Source of the DNA: Chryseobacterium shigense | GTDB lineage: Bacteria > Bacteroidota > Bacteroidia > Flavobacteriales > Weeksellaceae | DNA length: 64,000 nucleotides | NCBI RefSeq assembly: GCF_900156575.1 | Contig: NZ_FTNY01000007.1 | Coordinates: forward strand, 124,001 to 188,000 | Direction of reading: 5' to 3' | Shown here: in pieces, positions 8,902 to 16,702 of the stretch | Layout of the letters: each line of letters opens with the position of its first letter | How positions within the stretch are numbered: the first letter of the stretch is position 1 | Position numbers and translations under genes: made by a program | The notes under the pieces: model-generated | The model's input: only the letters and a program-made list of their open reading frames with translations | Databases searched by the model: none | Told to the model about the DNA's origin: nothing

Positions 8902-8920
8902 ATAGCCTTGACAAGGCTAT
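8902..8920. repeat. Perfect 9-bp inverted repeat
   Basis: ATAGCCTTG and CAAGGCTAT are separated by one base. No T run follows on either strand, so it is more palindrome than terminator. Confidence 0.6.
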
Positions 8921-8936
8921 ATAAAACCCTAATAGT

Positions 8937-8970
8937 AACTTCCATCCTCCCTCTTCCAGCTTCCATCCCG
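8937..8970 (-). repeat. Inverted copy of the purine-rich repeat
   Basis: The plus strand begins AACTTCCATCCTCCC, the complement of the GGAAG/TGGAAG type. It is alignable over its length with 11088-11121. Confidence 0.6.
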
Positions 8971-9022
8971 ACAATAATTGCAATTATTGATTGAATCTCT
9001 ACGTGTAAAAGTTTTTACTTCT

Positions 9023-9030
9023 TATTTTTG
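9023..9030 (+). promoter_or_regulatory. -7 promoter box for the GNAT gene
   Basis: TATTTTTG, 26 bases before the start codon at 9057. No clear -33 element. Confidence 0.5.
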
Positions 9031-9056
9031 CATGAAATAAAACCGAACCTATAAAA

Positions 9057-9557
9057 ATGCAAGACTTACAATTCAGAAACGCTGATCTGAAAGATTTAGA
9101 AAAGATAGTTGAGATCTACAATTCTACCATTCCTTCAAGAATGGTAACCGCAGATACAGAGAATGTTTCTGTAGAAAGCAGAAAAGAATGGTTTGAAGAT
9201 CACAATCCTGAAACAAGACCGCTTTGGATTATTGAAAATGATCATGAAACGGTTGGATGGGTAAGTTTTTCTTCATTTTACGGAAGGCCTGCCTACAATG
9301 GAACCGTTGAAATGAGTATTTACATGGATGAATCCTGCAGAGGAAAAGGGTACGGAAAGAAAGTAATGGAACACTGTATCGCCAGCGCACCGGGCTTAGG
9401 AATAAAAACGCTTCTCGGATTTATCTTTTCTCATAATGAAGCCAGTATGAAACTTTTCAGATATTTCGGGTTTGAAGAATGGGGAATGTTTCCTAATGTA
9501 GCGGTTCTGGATGGGATCGAAAGGAGCTTGACGATTTTAGGGAAAAGGGTTGGATAA
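9057..9557 (+). CDS. GNAT N-acetyltransferase, phosphinothricin/amino-acid type
   Basis: A 166-residue acetyltransferase using acetyl-CoA. Motif A is RGKGYGKKVMEHCI and motif B is SHNEASMKLFRYFGFEEWG. The N-terminal RNADLKDLEKIVEIYNSTIPSRMVTADTE and WIIENDHETVGWVSFSSFYGRPAY match the PAT/Bar-like subgroup, which acetylates the amino groups of phosphinothricin or methionine sulfoximine/sulfone. The natural substrate is not determined by sequence alone. It is a single-gene unit with its own -7 box and a hairpin behind it. Confidence 0.88.
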   Translation: MQDLQFRNADLKDLEKIVEIYNSTIPSRMVTADTENVSVESRKEWFEDHNPETRPLWIIENDHETVGWVSFSSFYGRPAYNGTVEMSIYMDESCRGKGYGKKVMEHCIASAPGLGIKTLLGFIFSHNEASMKLFRYFGFEEWGMFPNVAVLDGIERSLTILGKRVG

Positions 9558-9570
9558 TTGATATAAATCA

Positions 9571-9602
9571 AATTCGGCGAAGTTGAAGACTTCGCCGAAT
9601 TT
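9571..9602. terminator. Hairpin between convergent genes, shared core with 10983
   Basis: AATTCGGCGAAG pairs with CTTCGCCGAATT. The core GCGAAGTTGAAGACTTCGC differs by one loop base from the hairpin near 11000. Confidence 0.7.
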
Positions 9603-9615
9603 GTAAGGAATAGAT

Positions 9616-10104
9616 CTATTCCGGATATTTTAAATCGATAAGTTTAGCTCTATACTCTTTCAGATTTTTGAGAATTTCATTTAAATCTTGATCTTTATTC
9701 AGGAGTACAACACCATGATAAATTGGATAATTGTCTATACTTAGATCAAACTTGCTGAATGATTCTTTGGATGCTTTTGAATTTGATTTTATATAGTCAG
9801 CTAAAAGAAAAATCAGATCAATATGGGGCTCGGATTCATAAAAAGTGACATAATCTTTTTCTTCATGAATGTCAAAAAAACCTTTTATTGTTAATTTTAA
9901 ATAATCTTCAATGGCTAAAATTGCAAGTTTGTACATAGACTCATATTCTTTTTTATCGTCCAATGAGCCCCACCAATCAATTGCTAATTCATTTCCTCTG
10001 AAATATGTTATTGCTTTATTTAAGCCTTCAATAATGATTTCTAATCTTCCAAATGTAGGATCGAAGAGAGCATGTCTTCGTAATTCTTCTATACTTAAAC
10101 CCAT
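9616..10104 (-). CDS. Hypothetical protein, 162 residues
   Basis: I do not recognise this family. It is an acidic, soluble protein without signal peptide or membrane segment, and appears mostly helical (IEELRRHALFDPTFGRLEIIIEGLNKAITYF) with aromatic clusters (AIDWWGSLDD). It starts 11 bases after the GLPGLI gene on the same strand, so the two are probably one operon. The pair is bounded by two related hairpins. The size and acidity would fit an immunity-type partner, but that is only a guess from context. Confidence 0.75.
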   Translation of the reverse strand: MGLSIEELRRHALFDPTFGRLEIIIEGLNKAITYFRGNELAIDWWGSLDDKKEYESMYKLAILAIEDYLKLTIKGFFDIHEEKDYVTFYESEPHIDLIFLLADYIKSNSKASKESFSKFDLSIDNYPIYHGVVLLNKDQDLNEILKNLKEYRAKLIDLKYPE

Positions 10105-10115
10105 TTTTAAAGAAG

Positions 10116-10943
10116 TTACTTCGTTTTAAAAGAAGGTTCCTTATCCTTTTCAATGTAAATGTAACGGCTTTTTATCCCGTTCTGAAGCATTGACTTCTTT
10201 TTATTAAGTTCTTCAACAGATTCTATACTTTCGTTCTTAAAAGTGGCTTTCTGTCCGTTTTTTATATTTTCTGAAAACATCCTTGTTGGATTTTCATAAA
10301 TGTCTTCGATATACTGATTAAATTTCTCGTTGGAAATAGGAATGGCTGTTTTTCCGTAATGGGTTTCTACAAAATCTTTGGTGTCATAGTCGGTATCTAG
10401 CTTTTTATTACTGATCAGTTTATAAATGAAATTTTGATCTGTGTCTTCCAGAATAAAGATCAGGCCCGGAAGCCCTCTGAATTTGTAAGGACCTTCTTTA
10501 ATGTTCACCTCATTGGAAAACCATGCATTCCAGGTTCTGCCTCCGAAATCGGTCGTCGCTTTTTGAAGCTTGTAACCATTGTATTCCTGGGTTTCCTGAA
10601 GCAATTTCCATTTCATTTCGTCATTTGTATTGACCACGAAATAATCAAAGAAGTCCCTGTACCATTTGTTTTTAAAAGAATCCGGTGCTCTTTCTATCAC
10701 CTGATCGGTTTTCGTACTGTACCTTGAAACAGATTGGTTTGCATTTTTATTGATGGAATCATAGTCGGCGAATTTTTGATCATAAAACTTGACGGATTTC
10801 GGACTGATATCAAGATTCATCAGGTTCTGTCTGTACTCTTCCGAACCATCTTTCCGGTATTGTAGCTCATAAATAAATCGGTTGGTCTGTGAATGATAGA
10901 ATGAACCTGCATACAAAGCCAGAAGGCATATAATTTTTTTCAT
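10116..10943 (-). CDS. GLPGLI family secreted protein
   Basis: A 275-residue exported protein of the Bacteroidota GLPGLI family. The signal peptide is MKKIICLLALYAGSFYHSQ, and the eponymous motif is in YKFRGLPGLIFILEDTDQNF around residue 150. The family is of unknown function; members are often in multi-copy sets, and some sit near TonB receptors. The unknown 162-residue gene follows after 11 bases. Confidence 0.88.
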   Translation of the reverse strand: MKKIICLLALYAGSFYHSQTNRFIYELQYRKDGSEEYRQNLMNLDISPKSVKFYDQKFADYDSINKNANQSVSRYSTKTDQVIERAPDSFKNKWYRDFFDYFVVNTNDEMKWKLLQETQEYNGYKLQKATTDFGGRTWNAWFSNEVNIKEGPYKFRGLPGLIFILEDTDQNFIYKLISNKKLDTDYDTKDFVETHYGKTAIPISNEKFNQYIEDIYENPTRMFSENIKNGQKATFKNESIESVEELNKKKSMLQNGIKSRYIYIEKDKEPSFKTK

Positions 10944-10974
10944 GGTTTTTTTTGATTCTGTTTAATAGCGGGAC

Positions 10975-10982
10975 CAAAAATA
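10975..10982 (-). promoter_or_regulatory. -7 promoter box for the GLPGLI operon
   Basis: TATTTTTG on the minus strand, 31 bases before the start codon at 10943. It abuts the terminator hairpin of the MATE gene. Confidence 0.45.
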
Positions 10983-11024
10983 AAAAAAGCTTCGCGAAGT
11001 CGAAGACTTCGCGAAGCTTTTTTT
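10983..11024. terminator. Strong bidirectional terminator downstream of the MATE gene
   Basis: AAAAAGCTTCGCGAAGT pairs with ACTTCGCGAAGCTTTTT across a five-base loop, with A and T runs on either side. The core is nearly the same as at 9571-9602. Confidence 0.85.
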
Positions 11025-11087
11025 GCAAACTTTTTTTATGATGTCAGAAAGTTTAAAGATCGAAAATAAATGAATCTGGCGAATATT

Positions 11088-11121
11088 AACTTCCAGCCTC
11101 TCTCTTCCATCTTCCCATTCC
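11088..11121 (-). repeat. Second inverted copy of the purine-rich repeat
   Basis: The plus strand begins AACTTCCAGCCTCTC. It ends two bases before the stop codon of the MATE gene. Confidence 0.55.
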
Positions 11122-11122
11122 A

Positions 11123-12481
11123 TTAATTCTGCTTAATCCTTTTCGCAGACATATTTAAAAATCGCTTCACAAGGAAAACCGCAGACACGGTAAGTCCTAA
11201 TCCTAAAGCAATCCACATTCCGAAAGCGCCCATTTCTAAAGTGACACACAGGAAATAGCCTAAAGGAATTGTAATCACCCAGTAAGCGATAAATGTATAA
11301 ATGGAAGGTATTTTTACATCCTGAAGCCCTCTCAGCATTCCTAAAGCTGTTACCTGAACCCCATCTGAAAGCTGGAATAAGGCAGCAATAATCATTAATT
11401 TTGAGGCCAGCATTATCACTTCAACTTCTTCTTTTTTAGTAAAGAAAGTCGGAAGTATATTTCTTCCCAGAATGAACACCAATCCACAAATACACATGAA
11501 AATAAAAGCGATCTTCAGGTTGTTGATCCCCACCTTTCTTAATTCAACAAAATTCTGTTCACCAAGCTTTTTCCCAATCATCACCGTAGAAGCTACACTA
11601 AATCCTACACACAGGTTGAAGGTAAATGATGCCATACTCAGAGCAATCTGATGGGAAGCGATATCATGAGCTGAGATCAGCCCACAAATAAATGCCGCCC
11701 CTGCGAAGGCTGTTACTTCAAAGAACATCTGTAAAGCGGTAGGCAGCCCGAGTTTCACCATTTTATCAAACATACTTTTAGAGAAAACCTGGATTTTTAA
11801 AGAAAAGTCTTTAATATATCTTCTTGTTTTTTTCTCTTTCACCAATACAACATAAAGGAACACTACCATGAATATTCTGGAAATCAGTGTGGCCAAAGCA
11901 GACCCTTTTACCCCCATCTCAGGGAAGATCCAGATCCCTTTGATCAAAACATAGTTCAGAACAATATTGATGATATTGGCAATGATCGTGGCTTTGGTCA
12001 CACCAATGGTATAGGAAAGACCTTCAGAAACCTCACGAAGCGTCTGAAATGCCATAAAGGGTATCATACTGATGGCCATGATTCCCAGAAAGTCTACCGT
12101 ATTGGGAATAATCTTCGCCGGCTGCCCCGAATGATAGAGTAGCGGCATCCCCAAAAGCAAAAGCCCCATTAAAATAACTCCTACAGACATATTGATGACA
12201 AACCCATGGCTGAATACAGAATTAATGGTTCCGTGATCCTGCTTGGACTGAGCTTCAGAAACTAATGGCGGAATGGCAAACGAAAATCCCAATGCCAATA
12301 CAAATACTGAGAAAAATACAGCATTTCCCAATGAAACGGAAGCAAGAGCATCCGCACCTAAAAGTTTTCCGACAATAATATTGTCGAACAGATTCACCGA
12401 GACCTGCCCCACCTGCGTAAGCATTACAGGAAGAGCCAGTGTGAGACATTCTTTCGTATAGTTTTTGTTTAAAAAATTCAT
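11123..12481 (-). CDS. MATE family efflux transporter
   Basis: A 452-residue inner-membrane antiporter with twelve predicted helices in two six-helix halves (about 10-220 and 235-445). The N-terminal LALPVMLTQVGQVSVNLFDNIIVGKLLGADALASVSLGNA and the repeat-half MVKLGLPTALQMFFEVTAFAG are typical of NorM-like MATE proteins. These exchange Na+ or H+ for cationic drugs or metabolites. Substrate and coupling ion are not decided here. It is transcribed alone, between terminators on both sides. Confidence 0.93.
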   Translation of the reverse strand: MNFLNKNYTKECLTLALPVMLTQVGQVSVNLFDNIIVGKLLGADALASVSLGNAVFFSVFVLALGFSFAIPPLVSEAQSKQDHGTINSVFSHGFVINMSVGVILMGLLLLGMPLLYHSGQPAKIIPNTVDFLGIMAISMIPFMAFQTLREVSEGLSYTIGVTKATIIANIINIVLNYVLIKGIWIFPEMGVKGSALATLISRIFMVVFLYVVLVKEKKTRRYIKDFSLKIQVFSKSMFDKMVKLGLPTALQMFFEVTAFAGAAFICGLISAHDIASHQIALSMASFTFNLCVGFSVASTVMIGKKLGEQNFVELRKVGINNLKIAFIFMCICGLVFILGRNILPTFFTKKEEVEVIMLASKLMIIAALFQLSDGVQVTALGMLRGLQDVKIPSIYTFIAYWVITIPLGYFLCVTLEMGAFGMWIALGLGLTVSAVFLVKRFLNMSAKRIKQN

Positions 12482-12525
12482 AATAGTTGATGATTCATAT
12501 AGAGTTTAATATTTAAAAATAGAGC

Positions 12526-12558
12526 AAAAAAAAATTTGCAGTAGGGCTACTGCAAATT
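12526..12558 (-). terminator. Terminator of the sigma-54 activator gene
   Basis: AATTTGCAGTAG pairs with CTACTGCAAATT. On the minus strand a nine-base T run follows the stem. Confidence 0.85.
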
Positions 12559-12586
12559 GTTATCATATATTTAATGTTCAATTAAA

Positions 12587-13771
12587 TTATTTCCTTACAA
12601 AACTTGCAACATCCTCTTCGGAAACAGAATTTCCGCCAAGAATAATTAATCTTTCCACCACATTTCTCAGTTCTCTAATATTTCCAGTCCATGAAAGGAC
12701 TTTAAGCGCTTCAATCGCTTTATCATCAAATTTTTTCACAGCAGTACCATGTTCATCGGCAATCATACCGGAAAAATGATCCACTAATAATTTGATATCT
12801 TCTTTTCTGTCATCCAATGGCGGAACATAGATTTCAATCACAGAAAGCCTGTGGTAAAGGTCTTCCCTGAACTTCCCTTCTTCAATCTCCTTCTGCATGT
12901 TTTTATTCGTTGCTGCAATTACCCTTACATCAACTTTGATTTCCTTGTCACTTCCCACAGGAGAAACTTTGCTTTCCTGCAATGCTCTCAAGACCTTCGC
13001 CTGAGCAATAAGACTCATATCTCCGATCTCATCCAAAAAGATGGTCCCTCCATTAGCCTGTTCAAATTTCCCTTGCTTGTCTTTAATAGCTCCGGTGAAA
13101 GACCCTTTTACGTGTCCGAAAAGTTCAGATTCAATAAGTTCAGATGGAATAGCCGCACAGTTTACTTCGATCATCGGACCTCTTGCACGCTCACTTTGAT
13201 TGTGAATAGCATGAGCTACCAATTCTTTTCCTGCACCGTTGGGTCCTGTGATTAGAACTCTGGCGTCAGAAACCGCTACTTTTTCGATCATGTCCTGAAT
13301 TTTTTTCAAAGCAGGAGAATCACCGATCATCTGGTATTTTTTGTTGACCTTTCTTTTTAAGGTCTTATTTTCAGTTTGAAGATTTTTATTTTCCTTTTTC
13401 AGACTTTCTTTAGCTAAGGCATTTTTTACACTGGTGATCAGTCTGTTGATGTCGATAGGTTTGGAAATAAAGTCATATGCACCTTCCTTTAAACAGGAAA
13501 CAGCAGAATCAATATCCGCGTGACCTGAGATCATGATAAATGTGCTTTCAGGTTTCAACATCATACTTTGCTTTAAAAGTTCTGTTCCTGAAAGTTTAGG
13601 CATCTTGATATCAGAGATCACCAATGCGAAATCTTCTTTTTCTATCTGTTTGTAGCCTTCAAGGCCATCTTCAGCGATAACAAATTCGTATTCGGTAAGT
13701 TCATCAGAAAGGATACTGTGTAATACTCCCGAGATTGCTTTTTCGTCTTCTACAATAAGGATTTTTTGCAT
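12587..13771 (-). CDS. Sigma-54 interacting response regulator without DNA-binding domain
   Basis: A 394-residue NtrC-class protein. The receiver domain (1-120) has Asp54 in VISDIKMP and Lys in FISKP. The central AAA+ domain has Walker A GPNGAGKE (about 176-183, against the usual GESGTGKE), the sigma-54 loop GSFTGA (223-228, usual GAFTGA) and Walker B GGTIFLDE (Asp247). The protein ends at VASFVRK right after the AAA+ lid; the usual Fis-type helix-turn-helix is missing, and the bases beyond the stop do not encode one. It should remodel sigma-54 RNA polymerase from solution or through a partner. No histidine kinase is adjacent. A -7 box ends five bases before the start codon. Confidence 0.92.
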   Translation of the reverse strand: MQKILIVEDEKAISGVLHSILSDELTEYEFVIAEDGLEGYKQIEKEDFALVISDIKMPKLSGTELLKQSMMLKPESTFIMISGHADIDSAVSCLKEGAYDFISKPIDINRLITSVKNALAKESLKKENKNLQTENKTLKRKVNKKYQMIGDSPALKKIQDMIEKVAVSDARVLITGPNGAGKELVAHAIHNQSERARGPMIEVNCAAIPSELIESELFGHVKGSFTGAIKDKQGKFEQANGGTIFLDEIGDMSLIAQAKVLRALQESKVSPVGSDKEIKVDVRVIAATNKNMQKEIEEGKFREDLYHRLSVIEIYVPPLDDRKEDIKLLVDHFSGMIADEHGTAVKKFDDKAIEALKVLSWTGNIRELRNVVERLIILGGNSVSEEDVASFVRK

Positions 13772-13776
13772 AGTTG

Positions 13777-13784
13777 CAAATTTA
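13777..13784 (-). promoter_or_regulatory. -7 promoter box abutting the sigma-54 activator start
   Basis: TAAATTTG on the minus strand with only five bases (13772-13776) before the ATG, so the transcript may be leaderless. Confidence 0.5.
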
Positions 13785-13827
13785 GATTTTTTGATTCAAT
13801 TATTAGCAAAAACTATACCTAAATATA

Positions 13828-14487
13828 CTATTTTGAGTAATCTCTTCTGCCGAAAATAGCAGATCCCACCCTCACGGAATTGGCACCGCATTCAATGGCA
13901 GCCGGGAAATCGTCACTCATTCCCATTGATAAAGTTTCCAGTGTTTTTAGTTGAGTCAATTCATCAAAAAGCCCTTTCAAAACGGAAAATTCTCCTCTTA
14001 CCTGCTCTTCATCCTCTGTAAAAGTAGCCATTCCCATCAATCCTGTAATTTCAACATTCGGAAATCCACCATCAATATACTGTTGGAATAAGAGTTTTGC
14101 CTCAGGAATCTCAAGCCCGAATTTACTTTCTTCCGCAGCAATTTTGACCTGAAGCAATACTTTGATCGTTCTGTTGTTTTTAGCCGCCTCTTTACTGATC
14201 TCTGTAAGAAGTTTTTCAGAATCCGCACTTTGGATGGTATCAATAAACGGAGCAATGTATTTAACCTTATTCGTTTGTAAATGCCCGATCAGGTGCCATT
14301 CTATATCTTTGGGCAGGAGAGGGTATTTCTCCATAAGCTCCTGAACTTTGTTTTCACCAAAGACTTTTTGCCCCAGATCATAAACTTCCTGAACAGCTTC
14401 AACCGGATGTGTTTTGGAAACTGCTACCAGCTGAACGCCTGATGGAAGCTGATTTTTTATCGCTGTATAATTTTCTTTAAGATCCAT
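13828..14487 (-). CDS. YggS/PLPBP family pyridoxal phosphate homeostasis protein
   Basis: A 219-residue cytoplasmic PLP-binding protein with an alanine-racemase-like TIM barrel and no known catalysis. The PLP Lys is in LVAVSKTHP. Other family hallmarks are FGENKVQEL, WHLIGHLQTNKVKYI, LMGMATFT and LSMGMSDDFPAAIECGANSVRVGSAIFG. The family keeps PLP supply and amino-acid balance steady. It lies 57 bp upstream of the sigma-54 activator on the same strand and may be co-transcribed with it. Confidence 0.93.
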   Translation of the reverse strand: MDLKENYTAIKNQLPSGVQLVAVSKTHPVEAVQEVYDLGQKVFGENKVQELMEKYPLLPKDIEWHLIGHLQTNKVKYIAPFIDTIQSADSEKLLTEISKEAAKNNRTIKVLLQVKIAAEESKFGLEIPEAKLLFQQYIDGGFPNVEITGLMGMATFTEDEEQVRGEFSVLKGLFDELTQLKTLETLSMGMSDDFPAAIECGANSVRVGSAIFGRRDYSK

Positions 14488-14560
14488 AAATGCAAATTTC
14501 TGAATTATAAAAGGAAAAAACTAATGAATCTGTAAAATTGTTGTTGACAGTTTATATTTG

Positions 14561-14581
14561 TTGCTAGTTGCTAGTTGCTAG
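14561..14581 (+). repeat. Tandem heptamer repeat, TTGCTAG x3
   Basis: Three perfect TTGCTAG copies in the spacer between YggS and the deacetylase. Looser TTGTTACA-type words follow to about 14655. Confidence 0.8.
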
Positions 14582-14657
14582 TTTACCACCAATGTAATAT
14601 ATTCCCGCTTCATTAAGTTGTTACACTGTTAGATTATTGCATTGTTACATTATTATA

Positions 14658-15524
14658 TTAATTAAGGATGTCATTAATCTTCGGATACTGAGAAATCTTT
14701 CTGAATACAAACTTGTTGCTTTTCTGTAGTTTCTCAATAAACATATCCAGCTCATTGATAGAATCTGCATCTCTGAGGTATTGATCATGCGTAAGGAAAA
14801 CCAGGTGTCTCGAGGTTTTTTCAAGATCATTCAGGAAGATGCTGTCCACCTTTTTAATCATCGCTTCGTGGCTGCCTTTCAAAGTCATTTTTTGAGAAGG
14901 TCTCCACTCAAGATCCCATCCGATGACTTTATAACCCGCTTTTTTAAGGCCATTGGCTGCATCTGTAGAGCTTTTGATGTCGGTAACGTTAATGTTGTTC
15001 AGTCTCCAGATATTTCTGCCGGGAGTTCTTGCTATTTTATCGTAAAGTTTCAGGCTGTCTTTGGCGATATCGAAATCGCGGACTACTGCATCAGCATTTT
15101 TATAGAAATCGGTGTATTTATTATGGGCATGTGTAAAGCTGTGATTGGCCAGTTCGATGAGTGGGTTGCTTTTTAAAAGTTCCAGATCATCTTTCTGTCT
15201 CTTGCTTCCATAGGCGTGTTTTCCTACCAAAAAGGCGGTGGCGCAAACGTTTCTTTTGTTTAAAATTTTAAGCAGATTTTCCGTTCCCTGGTTGGGGCCG
15301 TCATCAAAAGTAAGGTAGATAATTCTTTTATCGGTTTCTACACTCTCATCATCTATTTGGGGGACCGTTGGTACGGTGGGATGTTGCTGTGAAGTAATCT
15401 GATCAAATTCTTTCACATCGGTTTTGTTATTACAGCTGTTGAATACAATTGAGGCCGCACTCATCAATGCAGTCATCCCAAGAAAAGTCATGTTTCTTGA
15501 CTTTTCCCCAAATTTTTTTTTCAT
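14658..15524 (-). CDS. Polysaccharide deacetylase family (NodB domain) lipoprotein
   Basis: A 288-residue probable lipoprotein. The N-terminal helix ends SIVFNSC, a lipobox-like site with Cys about residue 31. A NodB homology domain follows: YLTFDDGPNQGT (motif 1, metal and base Asp), ELANHSFTHAH (motif 2 His pair), ARTPGRNIWRL (motif 3, normally RxPxG) and LVFLTHDQ (motif 5 His). The family removes acetyl groups from chitin-like polymers or peptidoglycan. The unusual TPGRN in motif 3 may mean altered substrate preference. It is a single gene. Confidence 0.87.
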   Translation of the reverse strand: MKKKFGEKSRNMTFLGMTALMSAASIVFNSCNNKTDVKEFDQITSQQHPTVPTVPQIDDESVETDKRIIYLTFDDGPNQGTENLLKILNKRNVCATAFLVGKHAYGSKRQKDDLELLKSNPLIELANHSFTHAHNKYTDFYKNADAVVRDFDIAKDSLKLYDKIARTPGRNIWRLNNINVTDIKSSTDAANGLKKAGYKVIGWDLEWRPSQKMTLKGSHEAMIKKVDSIFLNDLEKTSRHLVFLTHDQYLRDADSINELDMFIEKLQKSNKFVFRKISQYPKINDILN

Positions 15525-15969
15525 AAAGATAATGGAGATTTAAAAAGTTAAAAAATCGTTAAAATACTACTCAAATGTTAACAAATTATATGCCATGATT
15601 TGTTAATTTTTTACTTTTTAATTTTATTTTAAGAACTTTATTTTAAAGCTATTTTTGAATACAATAACAGGTCTGTAGATTATGTTTTTGTATTCTTTTG
15701 TTTTAACATTTATCAATGTAAAATCCATTGATTTTTTCTATTTGTATTGAAGTTTCTCTATTCTTCCTGTATTGGGGAATTATTTTAATTGGATGAATAG
15801 TAAAGGTCTGTTTGTTATCATGAATTCTTTTATTAATAGGCCTAGGAGATTTATAGAAGTATTTTCTTTTGATAAAAATCAATCTGTTAAAAGAATTATT
15901 GTAAAGAATAAAAAGTTAGGATCAGCAGAACTTCTGCTGATAGGAATATTTGAGTAAAGAATTAAATCC
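15525..15969. other. 445-bp A/T-rich spacer, no confident gene
   Basis: It holds a 9-bp inverted repeat TTAACAAAT/ATTTGTTAA (15578-15606) followed by T-rich sequence, a plus-strand -7 box TATTTTTG at 15650-15657, and a weak 54-codon frame from the ATG at 15793 to 15957 (MNSKGLFVIMNSF...). That frame resembles nothing I know and runs across a perfect palindrome, so I do not call it as a gene. Confidence 0.5.
15909..15941 (-). terminator. Probable terminator of the copper/DUF72 block
   Basis: The palindrome ATCAGCAG/CTGCTGAT (15921-15941) is followed on the minus strand by a short T run. It lies 29 bases beyond the DUF72 stop. Confidence 0.55.
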
Positions 15970-16698
15970 CTATTCTAAAATTTTCTTGAGGTACAGTGCA
16001 TTCTTAATCGCAGCAGTTCCCCAGGTATTATTGAAAAATATAAATGCTTTTCTTTTTGAATGTTTAATCTGTTCAGCAAGATCATCAATAAATCCCGGAG
16101 TGTACTCAGATTTATAAAGAACCGGTTTTCCGTGGAGTCTGTAATAAAGGATTTCCGGATGATTAATGATCATTTCCTCAGGAAGGTTTCCTGGAAAACT
16201 GACCCCTGAAAAGACGATATTGTTTTCTTTCAAAAGATCAAATAGTTCATCTGTCCACCAGGACTCATGACGGAATTCAATGACGTTGGCATAATTAAAA
16301 TCAAGATTAGTAAGAATCAGATCTATATTTTCCTGAGATTTTTTGAAAGAAGGCGGAAACTGATACAGGAATCCGGCAAGCTTTTCTTTTAAATGGGTTT
16401 GAATATGGATACAGAATTCTGAAATTTCTTCTTTAGATTCTTTCAGGCGTTTTTCATGGGAAATGGCTTTAGGAATTTTAATGAAGAATTTAAAATCTTC
16501 AGGCGTTTCATCATGCCATTTTAAAAGCGTTTTCGAAGTGGGTTTTCTGTAAAAAGTAGAATTGATCTCTACCGAATTGAAAACCTGTGAATATAAAGTA
16601 AGAAAGTCCTTACTTTGAGCATCTGCAGGATAAAGCGACCCTTTCCAGTCGTTATTATAAAATCCCGAACATCCAATGTAAAGACTTTCTTTTTTCAT
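15970..16698 (-). CDS. DUF72 family protein (YecE-like)
   Basis: A 242-residue cytoplasmic TIM-barrel protein of unknown reaction. Typical features are YIGCSGFYNNDWKGSLYP at the N-terminus, FNSVEINSTFYRKP, FKFFIKIPKAISHEKRL, GFLYQFPPSFK and the C-terminal AFIFFNNTWGTAAIKNA. The start at 16698 gives MKKESLYIGCSG and sits five bases after the stop of the copper ATPase; a start at 16719 would overlap that gene. Tight spacing places it in the copper operon, but a metal role is not known for the family. Confidence 0.87.
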   Translation of the reverse strand: MKKESLYIGCSGFYNNDWKGSLYPADAQSKDFLTLYSQVFNSVEINSTFYRKPTSKTLLKWHDETPEDFKFFIKIPKAISHEKRLKESKEEISEFCIHIQTHLKEKLAGFLYQFPPSFKKSQENIDLILTNLDFNYANVIEFRHESWWTDELFDLLKENNIVFSGVSFPGNLPEEMIINHPEILYYRLHGKPVLYKSEYTPGFIDDLAEQIKHSKRKAFIFFNNTWGTAAIKNALYLKKILE

Positions 16699-16702
16699 AA
16701 GC

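Noticed and set aside
14561..14655. CRISPR-like repeats in the spacer after YggS
   Set aside because: Units are seven bases and tandem without unique spacers, and no cas genes are present.
15772..15957. Short plus-strand frame in the spacer before DUF72
   Set aside because: It begins at a TTG, resembles no known family and its end runs through a perfect palindrome that serves better as a minus-strand terminator.
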